From Helicostylum pulchrum (Eukaryota; Mucoromycota; Mucoromycetes; Mucorales; Mucoraceae): a stretch of 64,000 nucleotides of DNA. The position numbers and the translations under genes are program-made. A model generated the notes under the pieces. It worked only from the letters and a program-made list of their open reading frames with translations, had not been told where the DNA came from and did not search any database. Every line of letters begins with the position of its first letter. The first letter of the stretch is position 1. Of this stretch, positions 32,534 through 43,443 are shown piece by piece. The stretch is taken from assembly GCA_025677825.1 (NCBI GenBank), contig JAIXMO010000053.1, forward strand, positions 119,783-183,782, read 5' to 3'.

Positions 32534-35418
32534 TTAAAATCTTTTAGGAGTCTTCATACGCATTGGTGTCCACTCTGGTGGCTCCTCTTCTTGAATATCA
32601 AATACAGATTCCATATCAAAGTCCGAGTCGTCATCATCAATTCCTTGAATATTCGAACGCGGAGGAGAGTAGACAATTTGACGTACATTCAGTGGTCTTG
32701 AAGGTACACCGGTCGGGAAAGGTGAGCGAGGCTTACGATGAACAGAGGGAGGTCGTTGTGGTGAGGGGTAATTATCAAAGTCTGGAATTAATTGATCAGG
32801 TGTACGCATCGGCGATCCATAAACTTTACGAGTCGAACTACCTTGATAAGACGGTGTATATTTGTGCATATATGGTGATTGAAAGACCTGTTTGGATTCT
32901 TCATCGTTTGGTGTATAAGATGTATTAGGAGTACGAGAAGAGCCTATCGGTTTTGAAGGAGTATGAGTGTCGGTGAAAGCCGTGCGTTTTGGTGAAGGAT
33001 AGACGACGCTTTTGTTTGCAGTATTATTATTTCCAGGTATGTCGATTATACTTGATTTCGGTGGTAATGGTGATGCTGATCGAGGTGGTAATGGTGAAGC
33101 TGGTCGAGGCGGTAATGGTGAAGCTGGTCGAGGTGGTAATGGTGAAGCTGGTCGAAGTGGTGACAAAGATGCTGCTTTTGCTGGAGATGGACATACTGCT
33201 TTTGGTGGCGGGGTAGATGCTGCTCTAGGGCGTACAGACGATACTGATTGTGAAGGAGACGAAGGTATGATTTGAGGGGGCAACTTGGGTATAATATAAT
33301 TAGGATTAGGCTCAGCACGGCTATTTAATATGTGCAAGACTTGTTGATATACTTCTGTAGCGTTAGTCGGTTTTTCACTAGGAGTATGTGGTGATGAAGG
33401 GTAAATTTTAGATTGTCTGTGTGGTCCAGGCGAATTTAATACTTCACTCGTTCTTTTTCTTGGGAGTCTTTCTGGTCCCCTTGGGATATTATTTGTTTCC
33501 GGTCCATTAACTTCTAACTCTGAAAAAACCTGACCAAAGTGGATATATTTACCTCTTTCTTCTTGTCCAACAATGGACACCTTTTCCATAATCTTGTTTT
33601 CTTCACCGTTCTTTTCTGATGAGCTTTCGTCAAGTTTGCGCGATCCATGGTGTACTTGATGAATGGGTTCTTTTTTACGACGTTCTTTATCACGAAAGTC
33701 GTTATACCGACGATCTTGTTCTAAGCGATCTCTCAGAAGTTTCTCTTGTATCATACTTTTCTCTTTTTCTAGACGCTTTTCTTCTTCCAAACGTTCCTGT
33801 TCCACACGCTCTTGCCTAATTATATCTTGCTTAATACGTTCTTCTTCAACACGTTGTCGCTCAAGTCGTTCTTTTTCAATACGCTCTTTTTCAAATTGTT
33901 GTTGTTCGAGCCTTTCTTTTTCAATGAGTTCTTGCTCAAGTTGTTGTTGCTCGAGTCTTTTTTGTTCACGTCGTTCTTTTTTAATACGTTCTTCTTCAAG
34001 TCGTTCTTTTTCAATGAGTTCCTGTTCAATACGCTCTTGTTCACGTCGCTCTTTTTCGATACGCTCTTGTTCGATACGCTCTTTTTCAATGCGTTCTTTT
34101 TCAATGCGCTCTTTTTCAATGCGTTCTTTTTCAATGCGCTCTTTTTCAATGCGTTCTTTTTCAATGCGTTCTTTTTCAATGCGCTCTTTTTCAATGCGTT
34201 CTTGCTCAATACGTTCTTGCTCGATACGTTCTCGTTCGAGTCGTTCCTTTTCAATGCGCTCTCGTTCAAGTCGTTCTTTTTCACGTTGTTCTCTTTCAAT
34301 GCGTTCTCGTTCAAACCGCTCTTGCTCAATACGTTCTTGTTCAATACGTTCTCGTTCGAGTCGTTCCTTTTCAATGCGCTCTCGTTCAAGTCGTTCTTTT
34401 TCACGTTGTTCTCTTTCAATGAGTTCTCGTTCAATCCGTTCTTGTTCAACACGTTCTCGTTCAACACGTTCTCGTTCAAGACGTTCTTTTTCACGTCTCT
34501 CTTTTTCGATACGTTCCTGTTCGAGCCGTTCTTTTTCAATGCGCTCTCGTTCAAGTCTTTGTTGTTCAAGCCATTCTCGTTCACGTCGTTCCTGTTCTAT
34601 ACGTGCTTTTTCAATGCGCTCTTGTTCCAAGCGTTCACTTTCTTCTCGTGCTTTTCTTTCGTTATAAGCTTTCACGTTATGATATTGTTGATTTAACTGA
34701 GTAATTGTGTTATTTGTCGTAAAAGAGAAAATGTGGCTGTGATGTTGAATTCTTTGTCTTTTAGACTCGATTTGAGAAACCAAATCAGCTTGCTCATCAT
34801 TCCAGCGTTTTTTTGCGTCTATTGCTTTTAAACGTATTTCTTTATATCGATCTGAACTAGCTATACTTTCTTTTATCAAAGAACTTTTGTTCATTTTTGG
34901 ATTTGAAGTGTTAACTAATTTTGATATTTGTAAAAAAAAGAAGTTTTTAGTTTTATAAGGAACAGTGATAGTACGGTTTTATCGTAATTACCTATATTTT
35001 TTTGTTTGCCTAATCTTTCTAAAACGATAGTGCTGAAAGCCATGATGATTTTATTAATACTGTCACCTCTACAATCACTAAAATAACTTTTTCGCAAAGG
35101 AACACTTTCAAGCAAGGTGTCGGGTCGTATGTCTGCTAACCAAGTAAAGGCCCTGGCACGATATAATAACGAGTCCTTGATACAAGTAATAGGCCATATG
35201 TCATGAAACGTTCTCCTAGTTCTCGTTTTATCCAATTCGTTAAATAAAAAGTAAGTGACCACTTCAAACGCTTTAATGCAATTGGGCCTTGTTGTAAATG
35301 TGTCCTTGTCGATTACAATGTTGGTGTCTTTGCAATGTAATAGCGGGTCAAAACCAAGTAATTTAAGGTTCGTTATAAATATCTCTTCGGGTTTGTTTGA
35401 GCTACCACGTTGCTGCAT
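32534..35418 (-). CDS. HAUS6: HAUS6/augmin subunit-like protein with long ER/K helix
   Basis: Two exons, 34992-35418 and 32534-34914, 935 residues. Residues ~1-140 match the HAUS6 N-terminal domain: NLKLLGFDPLLH, VVTYFLFNELDKTRTRRTFH, DIWPITCIKDSL, RARAFTWLADIRPD and LRKSYFSDCRGDSINKIIMA. Augmin binds spindle microtubules and recruits gamma-tubulin for branching nucleation. Residues ~240-520 are almost pure Glu/Arg/Lys (about 50 ERIEKER-like units), predicted as a single alpha-helix. The C-terminal third is Pro/Ser-rich, with four ASPLPPRP-type units and basic patches, and ends EWTPMRMKTPKRF. The start was put at MQQRGSSNKPEE; an upstream ATG (35547) adds a non-conserved stretch. Long frames opposite the repeat are antisense shadows. 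Confidence 0.78.
34070..34250. repeat. 15-bp coding minisatellite in the HAUS6-like gene
   Basis: TCAATGCGTTCTTTT and one-base variants (GCGCT/GCGTT) recur about a dozen times in tandem. They encode ERIEK in the minus-strand frame. The 15-bp period preserves frame, so unit gain or loss would only change helix length. Confidence 0.8.
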
Positions 35419-35946
35419 ATTGACCAGAAGGAGAGAGTAACAAAAGCTAAAGAAGTGCACACTTTCAGAATTTTTGGGTTTAAATACTTGTAAAAAAAAA
35501 AAAAGACCACTGGGCGCCAACTTAGCCGTCCCGGTTACACTATACATGTAAACAATTAAGAAACCCTTTTAAATCAAATAGTTCGTATTATCGTTTATTA
35601 CTCTACCCAAATAGACGCTAATGTTAACTAAGTATGTCATTATAGGAATTCTTATAATTAACAACACTGCGGATAATATAAAATACACGTTAATGAAACT
35701 AAAAAAGTTAAATATTTATGACAATAAATACATAGTAGGTATTCCAATTTTTACTAAGAAAAAATCTGGGACAGGACATTAGTTACACAGGCTAAATTTT
35801 TTTTTTGGGACAGGAGGTCCTTATATATTTGACACAATTACCATAAATAAAAGGGCACTTCAATTACTTGTTGCTATGACAGACTTTTTTTTTTTGCGTA
35901 CCTAATACTTTAGTATACCTTTTTTTTTTTTACTTATGACACCTGG
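35419..35946. other. Intergenic region
   Basis: About 530 bp between the HAUS6-like start and foldback copy 3. Mostly A/T-rich with poly-T runs. No gene recognised. Confidence 0.5.
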
Positions 35947-37234
35947 TACAATAGCAGCTCTATTCGAAGGTAGTCGAAATCTGGAAGAAATCCACCTTTA
36001 TATCGAACAGTGAATAATTACTTCTAAAGAAAAAAGCTCACTGAGATGCCTGAGTTTAAATAATCGCTCACTGCTGAAATTAGCAGTTATAATAAGTATT
36101 GGTTTTTATTTTTTAAAGAAACAGAAAATGTTTTTTGGACCCAAGTTTTATAATATAGCATCGTTGTTTTAACTATATCTTTGACAAAAAAAATTAAAAA
36201 TGAACGTTTTTGTTTTTTTTTTCGATTTTCATTTTTGGGGGTCAACCCCTTTTATGTTTTTGTAGTCATTTTACCATTACTCATGATCCAATTTGTTTAT
36301 CTTTGTGTAAAAAACATGCATAATATAGCACTTTTTTAGACGCTTCTAATTTATTTTAAATCATATTTTTAGTGTAAAAACTGAAAGAGTAATCGCTGTT
36401 TTAGACCTTTTTTTTTTTGGGTAAAAAAATACACTTTTTTAGTGTAACATCGTGTAACCATTTTCAGAGCTTCGCGATTACATAAAATGTAGTTTTTTAT
36501 TACCGTGTTTGATTATAGGACCGAATGTAGATATTCAAAAACTATATATTGAATTTTTATAAATAAAAGTACTACATCTAAAATTGGGCGAGAAAACGCG
36601 CTTTAAAGGAATTGCTAATTTAAGGACCGCTTAACCTAAATTTTAGCGAAAAAAAAAAACGTTTCAAACGGTGATTACGCGGTCAGTGTTTTTATTAAAA
36701 ATATAATTTTATATGGATTAAATGAGCCTAAAAGAGCACTTTATTATCATTGTTTTCTTCACAAATAAAGACAAAGTAGATCTGGAGTGATTGTAAAATA
36801 ATCGCAAAACTCAAAAGGGTTGACCCCCCAAAATGGCCAAAAATGATCAAAAATGATCGATTGAAGAAAAATATAAAAAATCGAAAAAAATATAGAACAG
36901 CATGCAGTTTTCAATTTTTTATTAAAGACAACATCCTAAGGAGTAATTTTTATTAAGTAACTTGAGTAAAAGAATCATTTCCTGATATTCAATCATACAA
37001 TGAAAACATCTTATTTCGATCACCGAAAAATGACTTTTTTTTAGAAGCTACCTCTAAACCTTTACTTAAAAGCACGCGTTTTTAAGAAGATAATAGACAG
37101 GCAATAATGGATTATAACACTTTAAATAGTTCTTGAATTCTTCCAAGTTATTCTACCAAAAAAAAAAAATATGACGTGTATCTTTTTCTGCCAATTAAAA
37201 AATTGCGGAGCTACTTAAGAGCCGCTACTGCTAT
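35947..37234 (+). mobile_element. TIR element with internal foldback, copy 3 (shortened)
   Basis: About 1.3 kb in the same orientation as copy 1. Left end TACAATAGCAGCTCTATTCG; right end on the other strand TATAGCAGTAGCGGCTCT. Both are flanked by TA. It keeps the inner arms (~36110-36410 and ~36660-36990) and central segment. It lacks the ~500-bp right-hand block (TTCTTCCAGAACATCTTCGG and neighbours) present in copies 1 and 2. The junction is at a GCGGAGCTACTTAAGAGCCGCT sequence. Confidence 0.75.
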
Positions 37235-37756
37235 AAAAAAAAAGATCGCCCTCCCTGATTAAACTGGTAAAAGTGATTAAATAAAGTGCCTAACATACAA
37301 TAAAATCTAGTGCAAATGTACAGTACGCTATTTATTTTCCCCTAACAAGTTTGATAGTTGCGGGGTGGACCTACAACAATACGATTGCTCTTTCTATCGC
37401 GTCATTTTCAAAAGGGAACTTTTACTACCGTACAATATTTAATTGGGGGTCAATTTGCGTAATACCCATTTGTCAACTGGAGGGTGTTAAAACAAGTTTG
37501 ATTTTGGTTATGTCGTTCAGAGTTTTATATTTCTTAAAAAAAAAATGAAGTGTGTGAAAAAAAAACGTTCCCTATCTTCTTTTGGCTAGTTGGGGGGGAG
37601 TGATAAATTACTACTTTATTCCCGAATACCAAAATACTTTTTTTTTTTAGCCTAACTTTTTACATTTGACATACATTTGACATACATTTGACGTAACATG
37701 TTTTTTTTATTTATTAATTTATTTAATATTTAATATTTACAAAACGAAAAAGAGAT
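37235..37756. other. Intergenic region with short tandem repeat
   Basis: About 520 bp without a supported gene. A 65-codon plus-strand frame at 37351-37548 has no recognisable motif. Near 37665-37695, ACATTTGACAT-like 11-mers repeat three times. Confidence 0.45.
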
Positions 37757-40046
37757 CTACATATCATGACTATGAGCTTCTTCAACAACGACTTCAGCAG
37801 GTTTTAAAGCAACGTTGTCACGGGTAGCTCTTAACTGTCCAGCTTCATCTTCTGCAAACTTCTCACCTCGAACAACATGCCCCTTGTACCCTTGATCACG
37901 ACGTTCACCGAACAAACGGTCTACTTCTTCTTTAGCCTCTGTTAAAGTTTCCTTGATACCTTCAACGCCGTCATGTACTTTCTCTTCAGCCCAATGAATA
38001 TCTTGATCCGCGACGTTCTTTACGGTATTGATACCCGACTTTACTTGTTCAGTTCCTGCTCTGTACCAGCTCTTGGCAGAATCTTCAGCTTTTTCCTTGA
38101 CATCTTCAGCTTTCTCTTTGACATCTTCCGCCTTGGAATAAATTGTGTCGGAGGCACGACGTGCAAGACGAGCGCTTTCTTCCTTGGCTTCTTCTGTCTT
38201 ATTAGCAACTTCGTCGGAAGCGCGACGAGTTAAACGAACACCTTTGTCCTTGACTTCTTCGGCCTTGTGAGCAACTTCGTTAGAGGCACGACGTGCAAGA
38301 CGAGCGCTTTCTTCCTTGGCTTCTTCTGCCTTACGAGCAACTTCGTCGGAAGCATGACGAGTTATACGAGACCCTTCGTTTTTGGCTTCTCTAGCAGCTC
38401 TTTCAGCTTCAGACTCAAGTTTATTGGTTTCGTTCTTGAATTTACCGGCGACGGAAGAGGCAGTATCTTCAGCCTTGTGAAGCACATACTCAGCATCATT
38501 ACTTACTTCGTTTTTCAAGCTGTTCCAACCTGACTCAAGACGACTTGCTTCTTGCTTGGACTTGTTTGAAAGATCATTGACGGTGGAATCGACGTCCTTC
38601 TTGACACGACCGGATTCCGCCTCGGCCTTGTGTTTAGCGTCTTGCCATGACTGAGAAGCGGTTTGTTTGACGTCATTCTTAGTCACCTCGGCTTTATTCT
38701 TTAAATCTCCCCACTTGTCTTCGGCCTCTTGTTCCAAACGATGTGCTTCAGTTTCAGATTTACCGCCGCCGAACCAAGTAGACCAAAAGGAGGGAGCAGG
38801 ATCCTTGTAGGAGATGGACCCGCTTGTTTTTTCGTTGGCAAGGTTCTTAGCGTCCCAAACACCTTGTCTGACCTTTTGTGTGTCTTTATCGACCAAGATA
38901 CTGGTATCACGCACGACCTCTTGCGCATGTTCTTCTAAACTGGTTTCCCAAAGCGGTTTGGTCTTGTTCGTGTTTAACTTTTCTGTAACCATGGGGTTTC
39001 CTGCGGTCTCGGCTACACCGTAAAAGTCGTAAGAGGTGCCCTTCTTTCCAGGGACTGGGAGGTTCCGTGTGGCGTCAATGATGTCTTGGTCCGTACGTGT
39101 GGCAATCACGTTTTCGGCTCCTAATCGAGATTCCCAACTATCTCTACCGTTTTTGGAATTGGTTCTTTGAGCAGGTTCATGGTTGCCAAAGATACTGTAG
39201 ACTGTAGACTTGATTTCTTTACCCAAGGAAATAGTTGTGTCCAACACGCTGCTCTTGCTTTCTTCTAACGCAGTATTGATGTCAGTTTCGACATTGGACT
39301 TGTTGTTGTTGTTGTTGTTGTCGTTCCAGACAGGCTTGACTTTATCTGTGTCCTTGGAGACCAAAGGCGTGGTATCGCGTACATCACGCTGAGCATGATC
39401 CTCCAACTTGGCTTCAGAGGCGGACTTGGTCTTGTTGCTACTTATCTTTTCATCGACCATGGGATTATGCTGGATATCCCCCTTGGCTTGTTCCGATTTA
39501 TGAGCAGCGTTAAAGGCAGCTTGGTTTGAGTCGCTGGAAAGTACTTTCTCGGGACGACGATCACCTTCCTTTAAATGATGATTGGCTAAGAAGCTCTCTG
39601 ATTCATCCTTTAAATTACGGATAGTTTCTTTACCTTCCTTTTTGACGGTGGAGAAAGTATCGCGTGCAGTGTCAGCAACATCCTCGGCGGATTTTTTGAT
39701 GCGGTCACCAGCATAGTTTAGTTCTTGAAGGGCGTCGTTGGACTTGGATTGAACTTGGTGTTTGGTCTTGGAGTAAGGTTCTGAATCACCGTGGTAAAAA
39801 TCTAAGACAAAAAATTTTAAGTGGTCAATGCAAAAAAAAAAAAAAAAAAAAAAATTATAATTATTTCTTACCGTTGTCTTTTTTATAACGTTGATAGTAA
39901 GCATAAGAGGCAGCAGATGCTAAAATACCACCAACCAAGAGCTTATTCATTCCTCCTGGACGAGTGTTAGAGCCAGTGGACATGGCACGATTGGCTTGTG
40001 CGAGACGTTGTTTATTAATACGAGAATTTAATGAAACTTTATACAT
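37757..40046 (-). CDS. Mitochondrial LEA-like repeat protein
   Basis: 739 residues from exons 39872-40046 and 37757-39801. The N-terminus (MYKVSLNSRINKQRLAQANR) is a basic amphipathic presequence with no acidic residue. It is followed by one membrane segment (LLVGGILASAASYAYYQ). The rest is extremely hydrophilic. A ~50-residue module is duplicated (NPMVDEKISSNKTKS... and NPMVTEKLNTNKTKP..., each followed by EDHAQ/EEHAQ and KDTxKV). Near the C-terminus four 22-residue units of the type ASDEVARKAEEAKEESARLA occur, i.e. pairs of 11-mers as in group 3 LEA proteins. The likely role is desiccation or membrane protection in mitochondria; a structural (cristae or coiled-coil) role is possible. No fungal characterised homologue is known to me. 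Confidence 0.6.
38140..38400. repeat. 66-bp coding tandem repeats in the LEA-like gene
   Basis: About four imperfect copies of a 66-bp unit (GAGGCACGACGTGCAAGACG, CTTCCTTGGCTTCTTC, CAACTTCGTCGGAAGC). They encode the 22-residue LEA-like units on the minus strand. Confidence 0.75.
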
Positions 40047-40351
40047 TTTTTTGTTTAAAAATACAATAAGAAAAAAAAAAGAAAAAGAAAAAGAAAAAAA
40101 AAATATGCATTTATAACCACGAAAAAAAAAATGAGTAAATCATTACATCATTTGATAACGTTATGGGTTCATTTTTTTTTTATTTTCAATATGCCCCGCT
40201 TTTAACAGGTAAGAAGAGTACACACTTGTTTTTTATACCTTGGGGCTCCAATTAAGGAATCTAGTCAAAGGTGTTGTTGGAATCTCGAAAAATGAATATC
40301 CTATAATTAAAAAAAAAAAAATGATTAATCGCCTTTCCAATAGTTATTTTA
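40047..40351. other. Short intergenic region
   Basis: About 300 bp of A/T-rich DNA between the LEA-like start and the stop of the next gene. Presumed promoter of the LEA-like gene. No motif was identified. Confidence 0.45.
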
Positions 40352-41953
40352 TCATTTTTTTATACCTTTTCCAGCAATTAAAATATCAAGGAGCGGTTGT
40401 AATAACTTTTCATAATCAACATTGGGATCATTCAACTCAGCTTGACCCTCTGCCCAATTTTCTGTCTGAATATTCCACTTCTTCATATCCGCTGTTGAAA
40501 AGACACAAGGGAACATTTCAATAAGAGGACCAAAGATATCAGGACGGGTTTCAGCAGCAATATCCATATCGTTCATTAAATAATAAACAGGGTATTTAGT
40601 TTCAATCTTTTTATGATAGTCAACACAGGCTTCTAATAACTGTCTTCTTTCTTGTGGGTTAGTTAAAGATCTACCGGTATCAAGTAAATCTGCTAATTTA
40701 GAGGGTTTAATAGGCATAGCAGCGGAGATAGCTTGGTTGATGGGAATATCGCCAAAGATCTCAAGTACAACGGCTTCCATTAACTCCTTTTTAGAGTTAT
40801 CGTTTAAATCTTCCATTGACGTGACATGTGTTGATGATTTGACAGGACTAATGTTACCACCATCTACAGCTAAATTTTGCATAGTACCTGCGCGAGCATC
40901 CAGCGCAACTAATTTTGATAGGTTTAAAATAAGTGTACTGTACTGAAATTTACCACCGAGAGCACTGACGATGGCATTTGCTTGTTTTGTTAATTGAGTT
41001 AATTGATCAGGTACATTAAATCGAGTCTTCATCATTGCTTTACGAAGATCCAACTGAATTTCACTTGTTGTTGTTGCGTACCTTGCAGCGGAACTCAAGG
41101 CACCAAACTGAATAATCTTTGCATCTATCTCCATCAACTTGTCTTCGGTCAAGACGTATTTTAAAGGTTCAGTTAATTTTTCTTGTTGTTTAGCTAAAAA
41201 GTTGGATTGGATCCAGTTTGAGAACGAGCTTTGTTTGACGATTGGTTTTTCAGTGTCGATACGTTCCCAGTTGGTACCGTTTTCTTGATATGTCATGACA
41301 TCGACAATAGCTACGTCCGATGGATCGATATTACCGCCAAGAGCAGACTCGTGTACACCCCACCCGTACCCAGTGGTACGCTCAATAATACGAATACCGT
41401 AGTCTTTCTTAATAGACTCCAGATCCATAATACTTGACCACGGTATCTCAAACCAATCATGGATGGTCTCACATGGCTCTAATTCGGTCTGCCAGTTCTT
41501 GATGCCGGCTTCGCATGCCTTTGATAACTGGACCTTGTCTTGTGCCTCATACCGTTTAGCAAGATCTTCAAATGGCATCCATGGATATATTTTATTGATT
41601 CGAAGCATAGGTGCAATAATCGTACGCTTTGTTTCTAAAGCAAGTCGGAGTCCGTTTCTAAACGCTTCTTGTTGTTCAGGGAAATCACTATTTTTCACAC
41701 CTCATCTTGTTAGCGAAAAAAAAAAAAAAAAAATAGATTACGAAAAAAAAAAAAGTTACCTGTGAGGAAACCAAGACAAATACTTTTCTTCATTGGGATT
41801 AGATGTCTTTGGTTTGAAGGATGTAACTTGTTCGTCTAAATCAAGAGGCGATGAAGGTGGTGAGACCTTCAAGTTTGGTAATATAATAAAAGAAATAAAT
41901 ACAAAAAATAAAAGAATACAAATATAGTATATTAAACGTTGTATTCTAATCAT
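40352..41953 (-). CDS. Type II membrane O-fucosyltransferase-like protein (CigA-like)
   Basis: 509 residues from exons 41760-41953 and 40352-41687. The N-terminus has a signal anchor (LIYYICILLFFVFISFIIL) after a short basic cytosolic tail, so the body faces the Golgi/ER lumen. The body begins KYLSWFPHSDFPEQQEAFRN, then LALETKRTIIAPMLRI, YPWMPFEDLAKRYEAQDKVQ and ERTTGYGWGVHESALGGN. It later has AIVSALGGKFQYSTLILNLS and TRPDIFGPLIEMFPCVFSTA. The overall layout resembles GDP-fucose O-fucosyltransferase-like proteins, and my recollection is that Mucorales relatives are labelled CigA. I did not identify catalytic residues, so the activity is tentative. Confidence 0.55.
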
Positions 41954-43284
41954 TTTTTCTTTTCTTTTTTAATATATGTTAAAGAAAAAAAAGAGAAGTC
42001 TGGTAAAGAGATATACAATAAAATAAAAAAAAGACTGTTGGCGCGGGGGGTTTTTTTTTAAAAAAAGTAGTAGTACAAGGGGAAACTAGCGAGTAATACT
42101 TTTTTAGTGTTGATCTTTTTTCACTATAGCCCAATATAGTAAAAGTACATTAAATCAATTTACAATCTCCTACTTTCATTATTTGTTGTTTTCTCTCCTT
42201 ACTGCTGCTTTAAAGACGTTTTTGCAGCAGCAAAAAGGTTTTACACTGGAACTCATTTTCTTTGTGCCTTTTTTTTTTTTTACGTATTTTTAAACTTCAT
42301 TCACTAGAAATTTGAAAACTGAAAAAGAGTTCATTAATCCAGGGAACACAAGGAAGCTGCAAGATACTCAGCTCATCTGCCAATTTATTAAAAGCTAAAT
42401 AACTTGGAACACTGCAAAAAACTTTTTTATTTTTTTTTTTTTTTTTTTTTTTTTTCCCTGTAGAGCTGGAGCATTTCTCTTTTTCTTTTAAATCAGCAGC
42501 TAAAACAAAAATTACCTTCGGATCACTTTTCTTGTATTTGCAACCCGTAATTTATTTAAAAGTACCACTTGTGAATCACTTTATGTCACAAAAACCATGA
42601 ACACCAAAAAGATTCGTTCCCAAGTAACACATTATTGACGTTTTTACATTAAACTGACGACCAAAGAGAGCAGGGTTTCAAGTTAATTTAAAAAAACCCA
42701 AACTTTTTTTTTTTTCGTGTGTAACTTATTCATTGACATGATATTATACCCCGTTTTTTTTTTTTTTTTTTTTTTTTTTTGCATAATTAGAAAATAAGCA
42801 GATCCTCTTAAAAAAAAAGAAGATAATGAATTCTTTCTGTTGTAAACTATATAACAAAAAAAAAGGACAGATGCAAGTGTTACTGTGTTTCATTATGTGT
42901 CATAAATGATCTAAAACAAAAACCAATCGACGAAACAGTTGACGCGCGCGCAAAAGAGAAAAAAAAAAGGCTTTTTTATTTTGTTTTTTTGATCGGTGAA
43001 ACTTGACCATTTGTCTAATAGGATTTAAAAATAGAGGTTTATTGCCTGCGGTTAAGAGAGAAATAATAAAGGTCCACCACATAAACAAAAATAAAAAAAT
43101 ATACATGTCAGGGATGCGTGTATGTTGTGTTGTGCGATTATTATATATAAAAAAAGGATTGTAGTAGTAATAGTAGTAGTTAATAATAAAGAGTAGAAAG
43201 GGTATACATGTATAATATTTTTTTTTTGATATCATGTTCAAAGGAAAGGAAAGGAAAAAAAACTTTTTTTTTTGTTTTTTTTGT
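41954..43284. other. Intergenic region with long homopolymers
   Basis: About 1.3 kb with several poly-T runs (42430-42455, 42752-42780) and no supported coding or RNA gene. The frame 42900-43337 is composed mostly of Phe/Lys runs and is dismissed. Confidence 0.5.
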
Positions 43285-43410
43285 TTAGCAGCTGTATATC
43301 TTGTGAATACCGTTAATTTCTTTTCTGCAAATAGCACACTCCTTTAACTTTTGAGCACAACGTTCACAATAAGCTAAAATAATGAAATGTTAAAAAAACA
43401 ATAAAATAAC

Positions 43411-43443
<33 letters not shown>

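Noticed and set aside
33663..34696. Very long plus-strand frames rich in Ser/Arg (RS-like) and Phe opposite the HAUS6-like gene
   Set aside because: They are reverse-complement readings of the 15-bp ERIEK-coding repeat. Periodic repeats keep several frames open, and the minus frame has a conserved domain and a valid splice.
35419..35547. Upstream ATG of the HAUS6-like gene
   Set aside because: The extra 43 residues are Phe-rich from an A run and are not expected in the family. The ATG at 35418 is preferred.
42900..43337. 145-codon minus-strand frame
   Set aside because: Composed mostly of Phe/Lys/Tyr from homopolymer runs, with no motif and no plausible start context.
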